A stretch of DNA of 64,000 bases, taken from NCBI GenBank assembly GCA_028280615.1, contig JANQLK010000009.1, positions 41,675 through 105,674 of the forward strand, read 5' to 3'. This DNA comes from Woeseiaceae bacterium. GTDB taxonomy: Bacteria; Pseudomonadota; Gammaproteobacteria; Steroidobacterales; Woeseiaceae. How positions within the stretch are numbered: position 1 is the stretch's first letter; each line of letters opens with the position of its first letter. This document shows positions 50,100 through 59,628 of the stretch, piece by piece. Both the position numbers and the translations under genes were made by a program. The notes under the pieces were generated by a model. The model searched no databases, had not been told where the DNA came from, and saw only the letters and a program-made list of their open reading frames with translations.

Positions 50100-50355
50100 A
50101 TCTTTCCCTGCGAGTTCACGGCCTCGATCGCCTGTTCGCTGCGCATCCGAAGCGGGCGGCAGCTGTATGCCGAGCCGCGATCCGATCGTTTGCACAGCGG
50201 GCGGCTTGCGTTGTTGTTGGCTGTACGTTGAACTGCCGCGAGCGCGCGGATAGTCTCAGCCCGAAACCCTGGCCGAGGTGGTCTTGCAGTTCCGAGAACG
50301 ACTGGTCACTGAAGGCGGTTCGGCGGCGGTCTACCGGACGGGCCAAACCTACGTA

Positions 50356-51180
50356 TCAGAACGTCCTGGTGACGAACAGTATCGCCGACCACCTGGATTC
50401 GGTTTCAAACCGCACTTCCATCTCCGCCCCTGGCGGCGGCTGGTTGGCCTCGAACCCGTCTGCAAGATCCTTCACGTCTGCGTCGAGCATTGCGCCGATG
50501 CCTATCGAGAAACCCTCGGTGTCGTCGGCCGAGGATTTACGGCCCCACATGAAGCCGAGACCCACTCCGGCCAGGACGTCGTCGCTCGTCGCGGAGACCG
50601 CCACAAACGGCCCGCAACCTCGTGTTCCGTCACGACCGTTGTCGTTGCACCAGAAATACTTATGGAATTCGAGGAGCGCACGCGGCTGATCTCGCTTATT
50701 CGAACTCACGCGCACAACACCATCAACGATCTCCGCCTCATCAACTGCATCATCAAAGCCGAATGAATAGCCGACGCCGAGTCCCCATTTCAGTCCAAGA
50801 TAGTCCTTTTCTGAGTTTTGCTCCTCCTCCTCCCGCATTCGAACCTCAACCGCCGGCGCGAGGACCTCGTTTACAACGGCGCGCATCTCGAACGGTGTGC
50901 TCGCTGCGGCAGCGGCACGCGCTACCTCTGCACACTGCCGCGCCTTCGTGGCTGCAGCTACACGTTGCTCCACGGTGTATCTCTCCCGATCCTTGGCCTC
51001 GTCGTCGAGCGACCTGCACATATCATCAACAGCCGGGACGAGGGCGGCGAAGTTACTCTCGGTGACGGCGACCCGAAGGAACTCCATTTGGTCGGCTCTC
51101 AGGGAAAAGGTGTCGGCCGATGCGGATGCTGCGGTAACTGCGCTCAAGAGGCTGACAATAGCTTTCGATACGCGTCTCAT
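50356..51180 (-). CDS. Exported protein with a barrel-like C-terminus
   Basis: 274 residues from ATG 51180 (AGGAG upstream). Signal peptide ends ASASA. The middle is an alanine-rich helix with two cysteines; the C-terminal half has alternating strands (KWGLGVGYSFGF, AGVGLGFMWG) and a final aromatic residue (VTRTF), suggesting a small outer-membrane barrel. Not recognised. Confidence 0.65.
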   Translation of the reverse strand: MRRVSKAIVSLLSAVTAASASADTFSLRADQMEFLRVAVTESNFAALVPAVDDMCRSLDDEAKDRERYTVEQRVAAATKARQCAEVARAAAAASTPFEMRAVVNEVLAPAVEVRMREEEEQNSEKDYLGLKWGLGVGYSFGFDDAVDEAEIVDGVVRVSSNKRDQPRALLEFHKYFWCNDNGRDGTRGCGPFVAVSATSDDVLAGVGLGFMWGRKSSADDTEGFSIGIGAMLDADVKDLADGFEANQPPPGAEMEVRFETESRWSAILFVTRTF

Positions 51181-51932
51181 ATTCTTCTCCTTTCGTAACA
51201 GCTTTCCAATCCAAACAGGGTGAGAGACGAAAGCCTCCGCTGTATCAAGAAGGCTATGCGTGCCTACCGCGTTGCCTGATGAACGGCGAGGTAATTCATT
51301 ATGACCGAACCACGTGCCAGAACCATCCGCGTGGGTGTCCTTGCCTTTCAACCCACTCACCGAGGCGATAGGACGACGACGGCTTACCCGACGCCGGCTT
51401 GTTTGTGAATCATCTCCGCCCCTGCCAGACTTATGTACTGTCGCCGGACGCCCGTTAGTCGCAGACCGGTGCGGAAGAGCTCAGTTGGCACTGAGATGAT
51501 TCGCGAACTCGCGACAGAGAGAGTAGTGACGTTTTCCAAGGGCGACCGGTGCGACCGAACACTACTTGGCTGCTGGCTATCAGCCGCGAACCATGACTAA
51601 GGACAGACCGGCCGTTTGGCCGACCACTGTCGCGCTGTCGTTGTGAGCGTCGGTGCGTGGTGGTTTGGGCGATAGCGGTCTGTGAACTTGACCGTTCAAG
51701 CGTCGATGTGATTCAGACGGTTTCGCGAGGGCGGCGACGTCCTCGACATCAGGGAATTCTAGGACCCTCAGCACTGCGCGTGCTTCACGGCACAAGACGA
51801 TCGAATGTGTTCCACCTGCAGTTTAGCGTAGAGGTATTGTGGCCAATTGGGGCATTCTCTATCAGACGCGTTCCGACTGGAGGATGACCGAACAGCAACG
51901 GTAAAAAATAGTGCGACGCAGGGGGAGGTACT
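51181..51932. other. Gene-poor stretch
   Basis: No frame here has a convincing ribosome site or protein-like composition, and I see no RNA gene or repeat beyond the ribosome site of the gene at 51933. Confidence 0.5.
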
Positions 51933-52325
51933 ATGAACACAAGTACGGCGTATTTGATTCTGGCAACCGTCGTCCAGACGGCCCTTCTCATCTGGGGGCT
52001 AAGATCCTTGTCGGCGATTCTGAAGACGCAGACGTCCGAGAATGGCTCAACATTCGGTGTGCAGATGCTTATCGAGAAGACCAGTGACCCTCAAGATGGA
52101 AGGATTGGGAGCAACAACGGATCGGGCAGCTTCAGTCGCATATCCGGCGCGATTGGAGCCGTAGTGCTGGCGGCGTTTTTTGCAGGCGTTAGCTATTGGG
52201 CACAACATGCCCTGTTCACCGGCGGTAACCTGAGCAAACTCAACGACCTCGGGACGTTCTTCCTTGTTGGTTCAGCACTCTTCGCGCCATACGCGTTCAA
52301 TCAAATCCGCGCTATTTTCAAGTAG
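51933..52325 (+). CDS. Small membrane protein
   Basis: 130 residues; GGAGG four bases before the ATG. Three hydrophobic segments (TAYLILATVVQTALLIWGL, ISGAIGAVVLAAFFAGVSYW, TFFLVGSALFAPYAF) around a polar, glycine/serine-rich loop. Not recognised. It ends 218 bp before the second tRNA-Phe-like scar. Confidence 0.65.
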   Translation: MNTSTAYLILATVVQTALLIWGLRSLSAILKTQTSENGSTFGVQMLIEKTSDPQDGRIGSNNGSGSFSRISGAIGAVVLAAFFAGVSYWAQHALFTGGNLSKLNDLGTFFLVGSALFAPYAFNQIRAIFK

Positions 52326-52542
52326 CGGGTCGCTAGGCGAGGATTGGCAGGTCGTGACGTCGGCCTGCCGGTCTTGCCCGACGCCGTATCGGCGGTTCCG
52401 TCGAAGCATTAAAGCGCCGGCGCCCGGCAGTCGAGGATCTTTCGACTTTTGCGGTTGTTGTCTACGACAAGTTCTGAGACCTGCATGCTGCCAATCGAGT
52501 CGCCTGACCGCGTCCGGATCTCAATGCACAGTTCTTCTGACG

Positions 52543-52626
52543 CCGACACGCGGATTTTCAGCTTGACTGCGAAGCCCCTATCACCATATCTTTTAACGAG
52601 TTACCGGGGCGTTCGTTGCGTGATTT
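52543..52626 (-). other. tRNA-Phe fragment with flanking arm (candidate att scar B)
   Basis: 52543-52561 is 19 bases identical to 63922-63940 inside tRNA-Phe, same orientation. At 52598-52626 lies the 29-bp motif also found at 32962-32990, at a similar distance (37 versus 31 bp). Intervening bases also look related between A and B. The space from here to 52822 has no gene. Confidence 0.5.
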
Positions 52627-52822
52627 TTGGTACTTTGCATGACAACAGAAAGCCAAACTACGCAAGGTTCACGCAAAATCTATTCGACTGTGTAATCGGT
52701 CGCGCTTCCCTCATGGGGCTGTCTGGCTAAGGGGACGAATAGTTGGAACGAGATCAAGAAGCTTGTGAAGGACCTTGTCGTCATGGGGCATAATCGAGCG
52801 TCGCCTCAGGGCCTGGCCTACC

Positions 52823-53383
52823 TTACTTCGAACCGCGACTTAGTTTCCGATTGGCGCGTCTCACAAATTTCTTATGCGCAGTCACAAATGGCGGAACCGC
52901 GTCGTTGATCAACCTTGCTTGCTCTCTTATATCCTCCGGGATAGATCCGCCAGGCAATCCATCTGGCTTTACAGATCTCAGGCTTCCTTCTGACCCAATC
53001 GGCACTGTACAACGAGCTATCTTCTCAGCTAAATCCTTCCCGCTTACATAGACACGTTTCAGGTCCGAATTGAGTTTCTTGTCTACGAACTCATATTCAA
53101 CCGCGCCCCATGTGTCCACAAATCTAGACAGCGGGCGCCAATCGGCTTCCGCAAATGTACCTAGGAAATCGTGCTGTCGATACGTTTCTGCTACACCATT
53201 ATCGACAAAAATAGCCTTATATTTCTTGAACAACGCGATGTCATGCTCGTTAATCGGCTCTCGATAACGGTCGATTAACACGAGAATCTTCTCCCAGACG
53301 GAAAAGAACCTGAAGAGCAGAACAAGCACAGGAATTCCAACAGCAACAAGCCAATGGTTGTTTGTCCACTCTGCCCAGTTCAC
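52823..53383 (-). CDS. Membrane-anchored hypothetical protein
   Basis: 186 residues: an N-terminal TM segment (WLVAVGIPVLVLLFRFFSVW) and a soluble region with RYREPINEHDIALFKKYKAIF. A basic C-terminal tail ends the protein. Its AT-richer codon use matches the retron region. Not recognised; standing next to nuclease and retron genes it could be a defence effector or sensor, which is speculation. Confidence 0.65.
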   Translation of the reverse strand: MNWAEWTNNHWLVAVGIPVLVLLFRFFSVWEKILVLIDRYREPINEHDIALFKKYKAIFVDNGVAETYRQHDFLGTFAEADWRPLSRFVDTWGAVEYEFVDKKLNSDLKRVYVSGKDLAEKIARCTVPIGSEGSLRSVKPDGLPGGSIPEDIREQARLINDAVPPFVTAHKKFVRRANRKLSRGSK

Positions 53384-53447
53384 TCTTATTTCCTGATTGT
53401 CAGCTAGTGACGGACTCTACGGCGATTACGCGCCTGGGACTCGCTCC

Positions 53448-54047
53448 TTAGCGCCTAAGCGTCCGAAGTGGGACCCACTCATTTCCGCGTTTGAAGTGCC
53501 AGAAGGCCCAGCCATTGGTTGACCTGCCGCGAGCAGCCTTCCCGGTCCCGCTCGGCGTTTCACAAATCTTCCGATTGTAAGAGATCCGACCATCCTTGCG
53601 CAGGTGTGCCCGGTACTCCCATTCCAAATACCACCCTCGCAGCTGAATTCCGCGGTCAAATACGCCAGATAGAATATTCTTTCGGGAGTCTTTGGCGGCC
53701 TTGGACCGGATTCTCCTCCTGGTGTAGTGCCCTCCCAGAAGGCGAGCCCGGCGGTCAGCGTCGTGCGCCCTAATAGAGTTGTTTAGCTCTCGCCGAAGAT
53801 TCTTCGACGCCATAAACTTGCCGCTTTGCCGATTACCGCGCGGCCTCACCACTCGAAGCATCAGCGATTCGAGCTCTTTTGTATGATCGTCGTGAACAGT
53901 TAAGTAGACACTGAATCTATTCCACTTACCTTTGTATCGATCTCTCGTGTGCGCTTTCAGCCGACCCATCAAATTCTTGGCTAGACCAACATAGTAGAGC
54001 GCGTCGTTGCGATAGAGCGCATAGACGCCTGATTTGCCTTTGATCAT
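53448..54047 (-). CDS. GIY-YIG nuclease-domain protein
   Basis: 199 residues. N-terminal GIY-YIG domain: GVYALYRNDALYYVGLAKNL, then GRLKAHTRDR and a Glu in HTKELESLMLRV. The basic C-terminal half (RGWYLEWEYRAHLRKDGRI, TGWAFWHF-like) recalls DUF2924-type DNA-binding ends. Likely a small DNA nuclease. 112 bp downstream of the RT gene, same strand. Confidence 0.82.
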   Translation of the reverse strand: MIKGKSGVYALYRNDALYYVGLAKNLMGRLKAHTRDRYKGKWNRFSVYLTVHDDHTKELESLMLRVVRPRGNRQSGKFMASKNLRRELNNSIRAHDADRRARLLGGHYTRRRIRSKAAKDSRKNILSGVFDRGIQLRGWYLEWEYRAHLRKDGRISYNRKICETPSGTGKAARGRSTNGWAFWHFKRGNEWVPLRTLRR

Positions 54048-54159
54048 GTTACGAATGACGGTCGGATATTGATCGAAAACATCTCCAGAGAGGCCTTCAA
54101 GGTGACCGATTACGAGTTTCTTTTGTCTTTATCTCCGCAATTTGCTATTGAAGCCCAAA

Positions 54160-55317
54160 TTACATCGGCCAGTGAACCATATTGAGGTTTTCACGATATT
54201 TTTTTCCAAGGTCCGGACTTACGCTTTCTGCAAAAGAAACTAGCCCAGAAACGTGATTCCGCAGGCCAATCACGGATGCGAATCCTCGGTTGGCCGCGTG
54301 TTTCGCGGGTCCAATATCGTTGTGACTTAGGTAGTAAAGATGTTGGCGAATTCGTGATCGAAATTCTCGAGACAACCGAGGCTCTTCACCGTCAACTAGC
54401 AGCCCTAAGACCATTTTTCTTGCGCCAGGGGGAACTATGCGGGTCTTCGCTATGTTTGGCGTAAGTCCATGGCGAGACATTTCCTTGTAGATATTCCCAA
54501 CTGTTTGGCGGCATTGACTGCGAGAATAATCGCGGGACTTTGTTGAAAGGCAGATGTCGTCCGCGTATCGACTGTAGATCAATCCAGCGTCTTCTGCGAT
54601 TCTCGCAACATTCTCATCAAAACCTTGCATACAAAGATTCGACAGCATAGGGCTTGTCGGCGCACCCTGCGGTAGATGCCCAATTCGGTGATTTTTATAG
54701 CTTTCGATTCCCAAGTACCTGGAACATTTCGCCTGCCATCTATGCCGTGATCTATAGTGCGTCGGACCTCCCAACCTCGTACATATTCTGGACAGCTCAA
54801 AGCTCACTAGCGCTTGATATCCGAGCTTTCGGAATACTCGGTAGACTGCGATCTCTGATATCGACTCAAAAAATCGACGTACGTCGAGCTTTATCAACCA
54901 ACGACTGCCACAGTGTTGCTCTGCGGCTTCAAAGATGCTACTTCCTTTGGCGTAAGCAAAACTAGTCGAGTGTGGCTCGACGTGGGTTAAGACTCGGTTA
55001 GAAATCCATCGCTGTGCTGTCATGAGTGCGGGGCTGGGTATGCAGATCACCCTAAATCCTCGATCGACATACTTGCGCGGCTTTTTCACTCGAAAGACAT
55101 GATACGGCTCGGCGAGCCTCCGTGAAGCAACGGCTCTAAGAAATCCAAAGTCAACGTCAAGAATGTGTGCAAGATGGCGTAAGGAGAATATTGGTGGAAG
55201 TGCTGCATTTACGGCCTTCACCTGCTTTGCCGCTTCAATTGCGTTATCTAATATGACGTCCGGGACGCCACTATCGCGCCCGCGTTGGCGGTAGTGCTGA
55301 GGACGCCAAGCAGTCAT
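54160..55317 (-). CDS. Retron-type reverse transcriptase
   Basis: 385 residues. RT blocks: RWLIKLDVRRFFESIS (catalytic Asp145), HLPQGAPTSPMLSNL (QG 217-218) and SRYADDICLS (YADD 251-254). Retron features: AAEQH (131-135) in place of the NAxxH motif, and VLG (303-305) in LGLLVDGEEPRLSREFRSRI where retrons have VTG. No maturase or integrase domain. Preceded by a 186-bp structured segment and a PRTase-type effector gene, the standard retron layout. The ATG lies inside the 3' pairing arm of the ncRNA. Confidence 0.9.
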   Translation of the reverse strand: MTAWRPQHYRQRGRDSGVPDVILDNAIEAAKQVKAVNAALPPIFSLRHLAHILDVDFGFLRAVASRRLAEPYHVFRVKKPRKYVDRGFRVICIPSPALMTAQRWISNRVLTHVEPHSTSFAYAKGSSIFEAAEQHCGSRWLIKLDVRRFFESISEIAVYRVFRKLGYQALVSFELSRICTRLGGPTHYRSRHRWQAKCSRYLGIESYKNHRIGHLPQGAPTSPMLSNLCMQGFDENVARIAEDAGLIYSRYADDICLSTKSRDYSRSQCRQTVGNIYKEMSRHGLTPNIAKTRIVPPGARKMVLGLLVDGEEPRLSREFRSRIRQHLYYLSHNDIGPAKHAANRGFASVIGLRNHVSGLVSFAESVSPDLGKKYRENLNMVHWPM

Positions 55318-55500
55318 CTACTTTGACGCCCGGAGGGCGGGTCTAAGTGCGCCTTGAAGGAAGGCTCCGCCCGTCTCAAGGCGTACATAGACTCGCTCAC
55401 AAGCGAGTGCTCGTCCGTAGAGCTGCAGTAATCTGCGCCCCGCAACCGAGTCAAGCGATAGACTCGTCGCCTCCGGTCCTAGGCCGGAATGAACTAGATG
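55315..55500 (-). ncRNA. Predicted retron msr-msd RNA
   Basis: Between the effector and RT genes five hairpins are packed: stems at 55327-55331/55335-55339, 55350-55357/55376-55383 (8 bp), 55391-55397/55402-55408 (7 bp), 55447-55452/55461-55466 (6 bp) and 55472-55476/55484-55488. The ends pair through CATCTA (55315-55320) and TAGATG (55495-55500), like a1/a2. A short frame across it (55318-55506) is rejected as coding. The 8-bp and 7-bp stems probably belong to msd; exact msr/msd boundary and branch G are not assignable by eye. Confidence 0.75.
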
Positions 55501-55505
55501 TACCA

Positions 55506-56741
55506 CTATGGCGCCCTCAGCGACTTTGGATAATAAAAGTTCGTGTTTTCTTCCAAAAGTTTTCTCGGGGCCGGCCGCCAGATTCGTGCCTTGACAAGCT
55601 GTGATAGCCCTTCGTCTGTCAGGTGTCTCTTACTATCTAGCCAACCCCATTCTGTAGCGCGAGTAGCCATTTGGCGCACTTCTGATATGGTCAATCCAGT
55701 CTTTCGGGCCAACGCTTCATCAAACCTGGGGCCACGGCGCAACGACGCCAGAAAAAGCATCATCCAGCGACCTTCTTTTGTCGACCTCGAAAGCCAACCG
55801 CCCCGAGTTAGCCTGGTTTCTTTCAGCTTCTGAAGCCGAGATCGAAGAGTATCATCGTCACGATCATCGGAAAAAACAGTTCGGCTGCTAGCCGTTACGC
55901 GAGCGGGAAATAGCGGTTTCCAGGACTTACCAGCTCGATGGAGAAGTCTCGGCGCATTGTTTGGACATCCGTGGGCGAAAGCAATAAGGGCCCCACTCCC
56001 ATCAAACCCCACAGAGTTTTTTGCATCACCGAAGACGGGATCATATTTCACACATAGCTGCGGTATAGCACTCGCCACTCGCCCATCAAACGCGGTCTCA
56101 ATAGTCGGGCAAATCGCCTCGAACGATACCTGAGGCTGCACCTTGTGCCTTTCAGCGGCCCCTTTCCCTCGATCAGTTGCCGCATAAGCCACGACGTGGA
56201 GGTCGATTAAACGATATGAATGCCAGCTTCTGACCGAAGCAACGCGCCAGGCGGAGTCCAAATAGCTTCTTACACGCGTTCCGCTACCAATTAAGTCGGT
56301 AACTATGAAAAGAGCACGAACATTGCGCGTGCGAATCAGATCCGGTCCCGGGTGACTTACGAACTTGCTCGGATTAGCCCTGCAAAGTTGTGTTATTACA
56401 TTGCCAACTAACGCTTCGCTGCCATATTCTGGCCGCACAGTTCGCTTCTGAAATACCTTCTGCGTACTACTTCCCGTTGCTCGTCGACGAGACTTCCTTC
56501 TAGGCTCCTTGAACAAGCGATTGGGTACGCCGAGTCTCTTCCTAATTTCTCGTTCTGCAAATAATCCGACGCAGCCATCTATACGGTCGCCCTCCATTGC
56601 CACACGTGCGTACAGTCGCTCAAAGAAATCATCATGACTTACGAGCAACATTGAATCAAGTAGCCTCGCGGCTAAGGTTTGATCGCTTTCGTCAAACTGA
56701 CGGAGCCAATCGATCGAATGCCTCTGCTCGGATAGACTCAT
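55506..56741 (-). CDS. PRTase-winged-helix retron effector
   Basis: 411 residues. A phosphoribosyltransferase-like motif, LFIVTDLIGSGTRVRSYLD (residues 144-162), sits in an alpha/beta region. The C-terminus is a winged HTH (FDEALARKTGLTISEVRQMATRATEWGWLD). PRTase plus winged-helix proteins are known partners of one retron group (type III in the published scheme, from memory). It lies directly upstream of the ncRNA. A preceding 149-bp space should hold the promoter. Confidence 0.78.
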   Translation of the reverse strand: MSLSEQRHSIDWLRQFDESDQTLAARLLDSMLLVSHDDFFERLYARVAMEGDRIDGCVGLFAEREIRKRLGVPNRLFKEPRRKSRRRATGSSTQKVFQKRTVRPEYGSEALVGNVITQLCRANPSKFVSHPGPDLIRTRNVRALFIVTDLIGSGTRVRSYLDSAWRVASVRSWHSYRLIDLHVVAYAATDRGKGAAERHKVQPQVSFEAICPTIETAFDGRVASAIPQLCVKYDPVFGDAKNSVGFDGSGALIAFAHGCPNNAPRLLHRAGKSWKPLFPARVTASSRTVFSDDRDDDTLRSRLQKLKETRLTRGGWLSRSTKEGRWMMLFLASLRRGPRFDEALARKTGLTISEVRQMATRATEWGWLDSKRHLTDEGLSQLVKARIWRPAPRKLLEENTNFYYPKSLRAP

Positions 56742-56890
56742 GTCTTATGATTTTTCAAGAACCACTGCGCACTATCGTTCTTTCACAAGCTAGTATTAGG
56801 AGGCGTTAGAGTCAAAGTGGTTACAACTAATTCGACGACAAACTCGCAATGACCCGATAGCGACTGTTCTGTTTTCAATGCGACTAGAAT

Positions 56891-57721
56891 TTATATGCCA
56901 ACCGGAATCGCAGCATTTGACCACTGTCCTTTCTCGTTATCGCTCGGAATATGCGCAGCAACTTGATTGACAGTACGAACATATAGCCGCGGAGGGTCCT
57001 GGGCCATATCCCAGATGTGAAATATATATGCCGCCCCGACTTTTTCGGCCTGCTTCCATTCGTTTCGACTAATAATGAAACGCAATGGTGAGGCGACTGT
57101 AGATTTCACCTCAATCATGATGTTCACTAGACCATGATCTCTTTTGTCAAATGACAGTACGTCGTATCCCGCATAGTTGTTATCCAGGCCGGGCCACTCG
57201 GGCTCTTTTTGAATACCAAATGACGCGAGTCTATTGCGCTCATGGTCGATCGTTAACATCTCAGCGGCTCTCGCCTGCTCCATCTTTTGGTAGTCAGCGA
57301 TCAATCTAGCGTGACCGACCACATCATCCCACCAGTTTACGATATCGATTGAAGGCGGATCTTCTAGAAGACCTGCCGCTTTGAAAATATCCTGGTCATC
57401 CTGGCTCAGAGACGATACAAACCTTTTGCGACCTGCCCGCATGGTTTTTGCCCACAAGGGCTGATGCTGAACTACTACGACTTTGATACACGCCCGGTAG
57501 AACTCGCCACCCTCCATCGGACAGTCTGATCCGACAAGCGTACCGAGATACGCACCAGCTTCCAGGTCAAGACGCTCGCCATCCGGGTCGACCTTTTCGA
57601 TTAGCTGTACTATTTCCTCGGTGGGCAAATTAGGTTGTTTTTCGGCGTAGTTCCTGAAGAGCCTTAGGCCCTCAAAAGAGGGGAGGGAGAACAGCCGCTC
57701 TGTACTTATTGCCCCCGTCAT
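56891..57721 (-). CDS. DUF3883-domain nuclease-like protein
   Basis: 276 residues. The C-terminal domain has YAGYDVLSFDKRDHGLVNIMIEVKST, a PD-(D/E)xK-like pattern (Asp, then ExK) typical of DUF3883, followed by SRNEWKQAEKVGAAYIFHIW. The N-terminal 150 residues are helical and unrecognised. Its ATG overlaps the helicase stop (57718-57721). Last gene of the five-gene operon. Confidence 0.8.
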   Translation of the reverse strand: MTGAISTERLFSLPSFEGLRLFRNYAEKQPNLPTEEIVQLIEKVDPDGERLDLEAGAYLGTLVGSDCPMEGGEFYRACIKVVVVQHQPLWAKTMRAGRKRFVSSLSQDDQDIFKAAGLLEDPPSIDIVNWWDDVVGHARLIADYQKMEQARAAEMLTIDHERNRLASFGIQKEPEWPGLDNNYAGYDVLSFDKRDHGLVNIMIEVKSTVASPLRFIISRNEWKQAEKVGAAYIFHIWDMAQDPPRLYVRTVNQVAAHIPSDNEKGQWSNAAIPVGI

Positions 57722-59628
57722 ATCTCGTCCGAGAAATCTTTGTTCGCGCTCCCCTCCAATTCTGATATCAGATCGATGATGTCTTGCAGACCGATATCGT
57801 AGTCAATTGGATCAACAGCTTCCTCTTCGTCGAGAGCCAACTCGTGTAAATCTGGATCATCCAATAATAGCTGCATGTTTCGGACTTTCTCCGCAAGCCG
57901 TCGACTCACAGACATGTCAATGCTGCCGACTTCTGGAGGCGCTTTAGAGCGATAAATAAAAATGTTCGTATCCTGCTCGGGAGCAAGTCCCAAACGGTGT
58001 ATGCGATCTATGGATTGGATGTAGTGGGTTGAGACGTAACTTCTGTCCAGATAAATCGCGTTGTGACATACGGTGTGCAGGCTTATCCCTTCTCCTGCAG
58101 CCGCAGGATTGGCAACAAGGACCGAACAATCTTTGTCCTCATGAAATCTCTTGATTCGCCCTTCTCTGGAACCCGGATCCTGTATCGAACCCGATGGCAC
58201 ACCGCCATGAACATAAACCGGATTTATATCAGCAAGGGATGATACGAGGCCATGTATGCTGTCGGTAAAGATTGTCCAAACGACGCTCTTTTCTCCGTTT
58301 TTGGCCAGTGCTCGAGCGTGATCCGCAACGGCCTGCATCTTTGCCGAGTCGCCCTCGTCTATTACTTGGTCTGCAATACCAGAATCAACGCTAAAGTCGT
58401 CGTTCGCCATGGCGGTAAGAGCAAGAACGGGATTTACGGATAATTGTAGAAGGCGCATAACCGAACGTCGCGCCTTCAAGAGCTGTGTCTCGCCCATGCT
58501 CGCATTGATTCTTTTGGAAAAATCCCTCAGAAATTCATTTCGAACGACGGAGTAGAGGGCGAGTTGTCCTTTGCTCATTGAAACATCGATGTACTCCCTG
58601 ATCGGTTTGCGAAGACCAAGCTCTTTCTTGGTTGTGCGGACATACAAGTTGCCCAGCACTTCGCGTGGGGATTTTCCGGCCAGAACGTCGAAGCCCAGAC
58701 CGTGTCCTGGCCACAAGAAATCAAGTTGGGATTCAATGTCTGATGCGGCCTGCGGCATCGGCGTACCGGTCAAAATATCTCGGCGAACCGGTAAGGCGGA
58801 AATATTTAGTAGGAACGCACCTCGTTGTGATTTCCACCCTGCCTTCATCCTGTGCGATTCATCGAGGACGAGATGCGTGGGGGTTGTCGTGAAATGACTT
58901 GCAATCGCGGACTGCTGACGAATCATTAGATCGTAGGAAATGATGAACCGCGTGGCACCCGATCTCAATTTCGCGAGATTCTGCCCCTCCGTTCCGTCCA
59001 AGAGCGTGAAAGGCTCGCCTCCATCTAATGGCGCATCAGGCTCCATACACTCCGAGACAATATCTATCCACGCCAGATTCGCCGATTTAGGAGCAACAAC
59101 GACCAAATGTTGACCTGGCTCACGTATGAGCGTGTGCAATGCAAGTGTTACTGTGGTTTTTCCTGCGCCGGGAACTGAAAAGTTCGCTCCGTTTGATAGG
59201 GATAATAGGTGCGATAGATCGCGCAGCTGGAATGGCTTCAGAGTTCGCTTCGTAAATCCTCGAGCGACTAGATGCGCCTGCAAATCCTCTTCGGGAATAA
59301 GGGCTGTGAGCTCCTTTCGCTGAGCGCGCGCGGCTCTAACCTGTTCGGCGAACTCTTGGAGTTTGTGTTTGGCGGCTCCTTCAGGAGCAAATCGAAAGTT
59401 AAGCGACCTTTGACTCTCACGGCTCCCAAGTTCGCGGACAATGCCAAGAGCATCTGGCCAAGACAGCGTAATCGTGCCGCCGCTTATGGAGTGATCAATC
59501 TTCTTTGATCTGATTGATAGTTTTAGTCTGGCCCAAATCGAAGTATTTAGTTCTGACTCAGCAACAGAGAAACTACCGGAGTGATCGGCATTTACTGAAA
59601 TTGAGACCTTCGTTGGTGAATCATTCAT
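57718..59628 (-). CDS. SNF2-type helicase/ATPase
   Basis: 636 residues. After about 120 unrecognised residues: SVPGAGKTTV (Walker A, 151-160), VVAPKSANLAW (Ia), LVLDESHRMK (DESH box), LTGTPMPQAASDI (III). Domain 2 has FTDSIHGLVSSL, VLVANPAAAGEGISLHTVCHNAIYLD and QSIDRIHRLG (VI). An acidic tail follows. It overlaps the ParB-like and DUF3883 genes by 4 bp each; probably DNA translocase of the complex. Confidence 0.88.
   Translation of the reverse strand: MNDSPTKVSISVNADHSGSFSVAESELNTSIWARLKLSIRSKKIDHSISGGTITLSWPDALGIVRELGSRESQRSLNFRFAPEGAAKHKLQEFAEQVRAARAQRKELTALIPEEDLQAHLVARGFTKRTLKPFQLRDLSHLLSLSNGANFSVPGAGKTTVTLALHTLIREPGQHLVVVAPKSANLAWIDIVSECMEPDAPLDGGEPFTLLDGTEGQNLAKLRSGATRFIISYDLMIRQQSAIASHFTTTPTHLVLDESHRMKAGWKSQRGAFLLNISALPVRRDILTGTPMPQAASDIESQLDFLWPGHGLGFDVLAGKSPREVLGNLYVRTTKKELGLRKPIREYIDVSMSKGQLALYSVVRNEFLRDFSKRINASMGETQLLKARRSVMRLLQLSVNPVLALTAMANDDFSVDSGIADQVIDEGDSAKMQAVADHARALAKNGEKSVVWTIFTDSIHGLVSSLADINPVYVHGGVPSGSIQDPGSREGRIKRFHEDKDCSVLVANPAAAGEGISLHTVCHNAIYLDRSYVSTHYIQSIDRIHRLGLAPEQDTNIFIYRSKAPPEVGSIDMSVSRRLAEKVRNMQLLLDDPDLHELALDEEEAVDPIDYDIGLQDIIDLISELEGSANKDFSDEI

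Noticed and set aside
55318..55506. 62-codon frame between the retron effector and RT genes
   Set aside because: It coincides with five strong hairpins and pairing ends, better explained as the msr-msd RNA.
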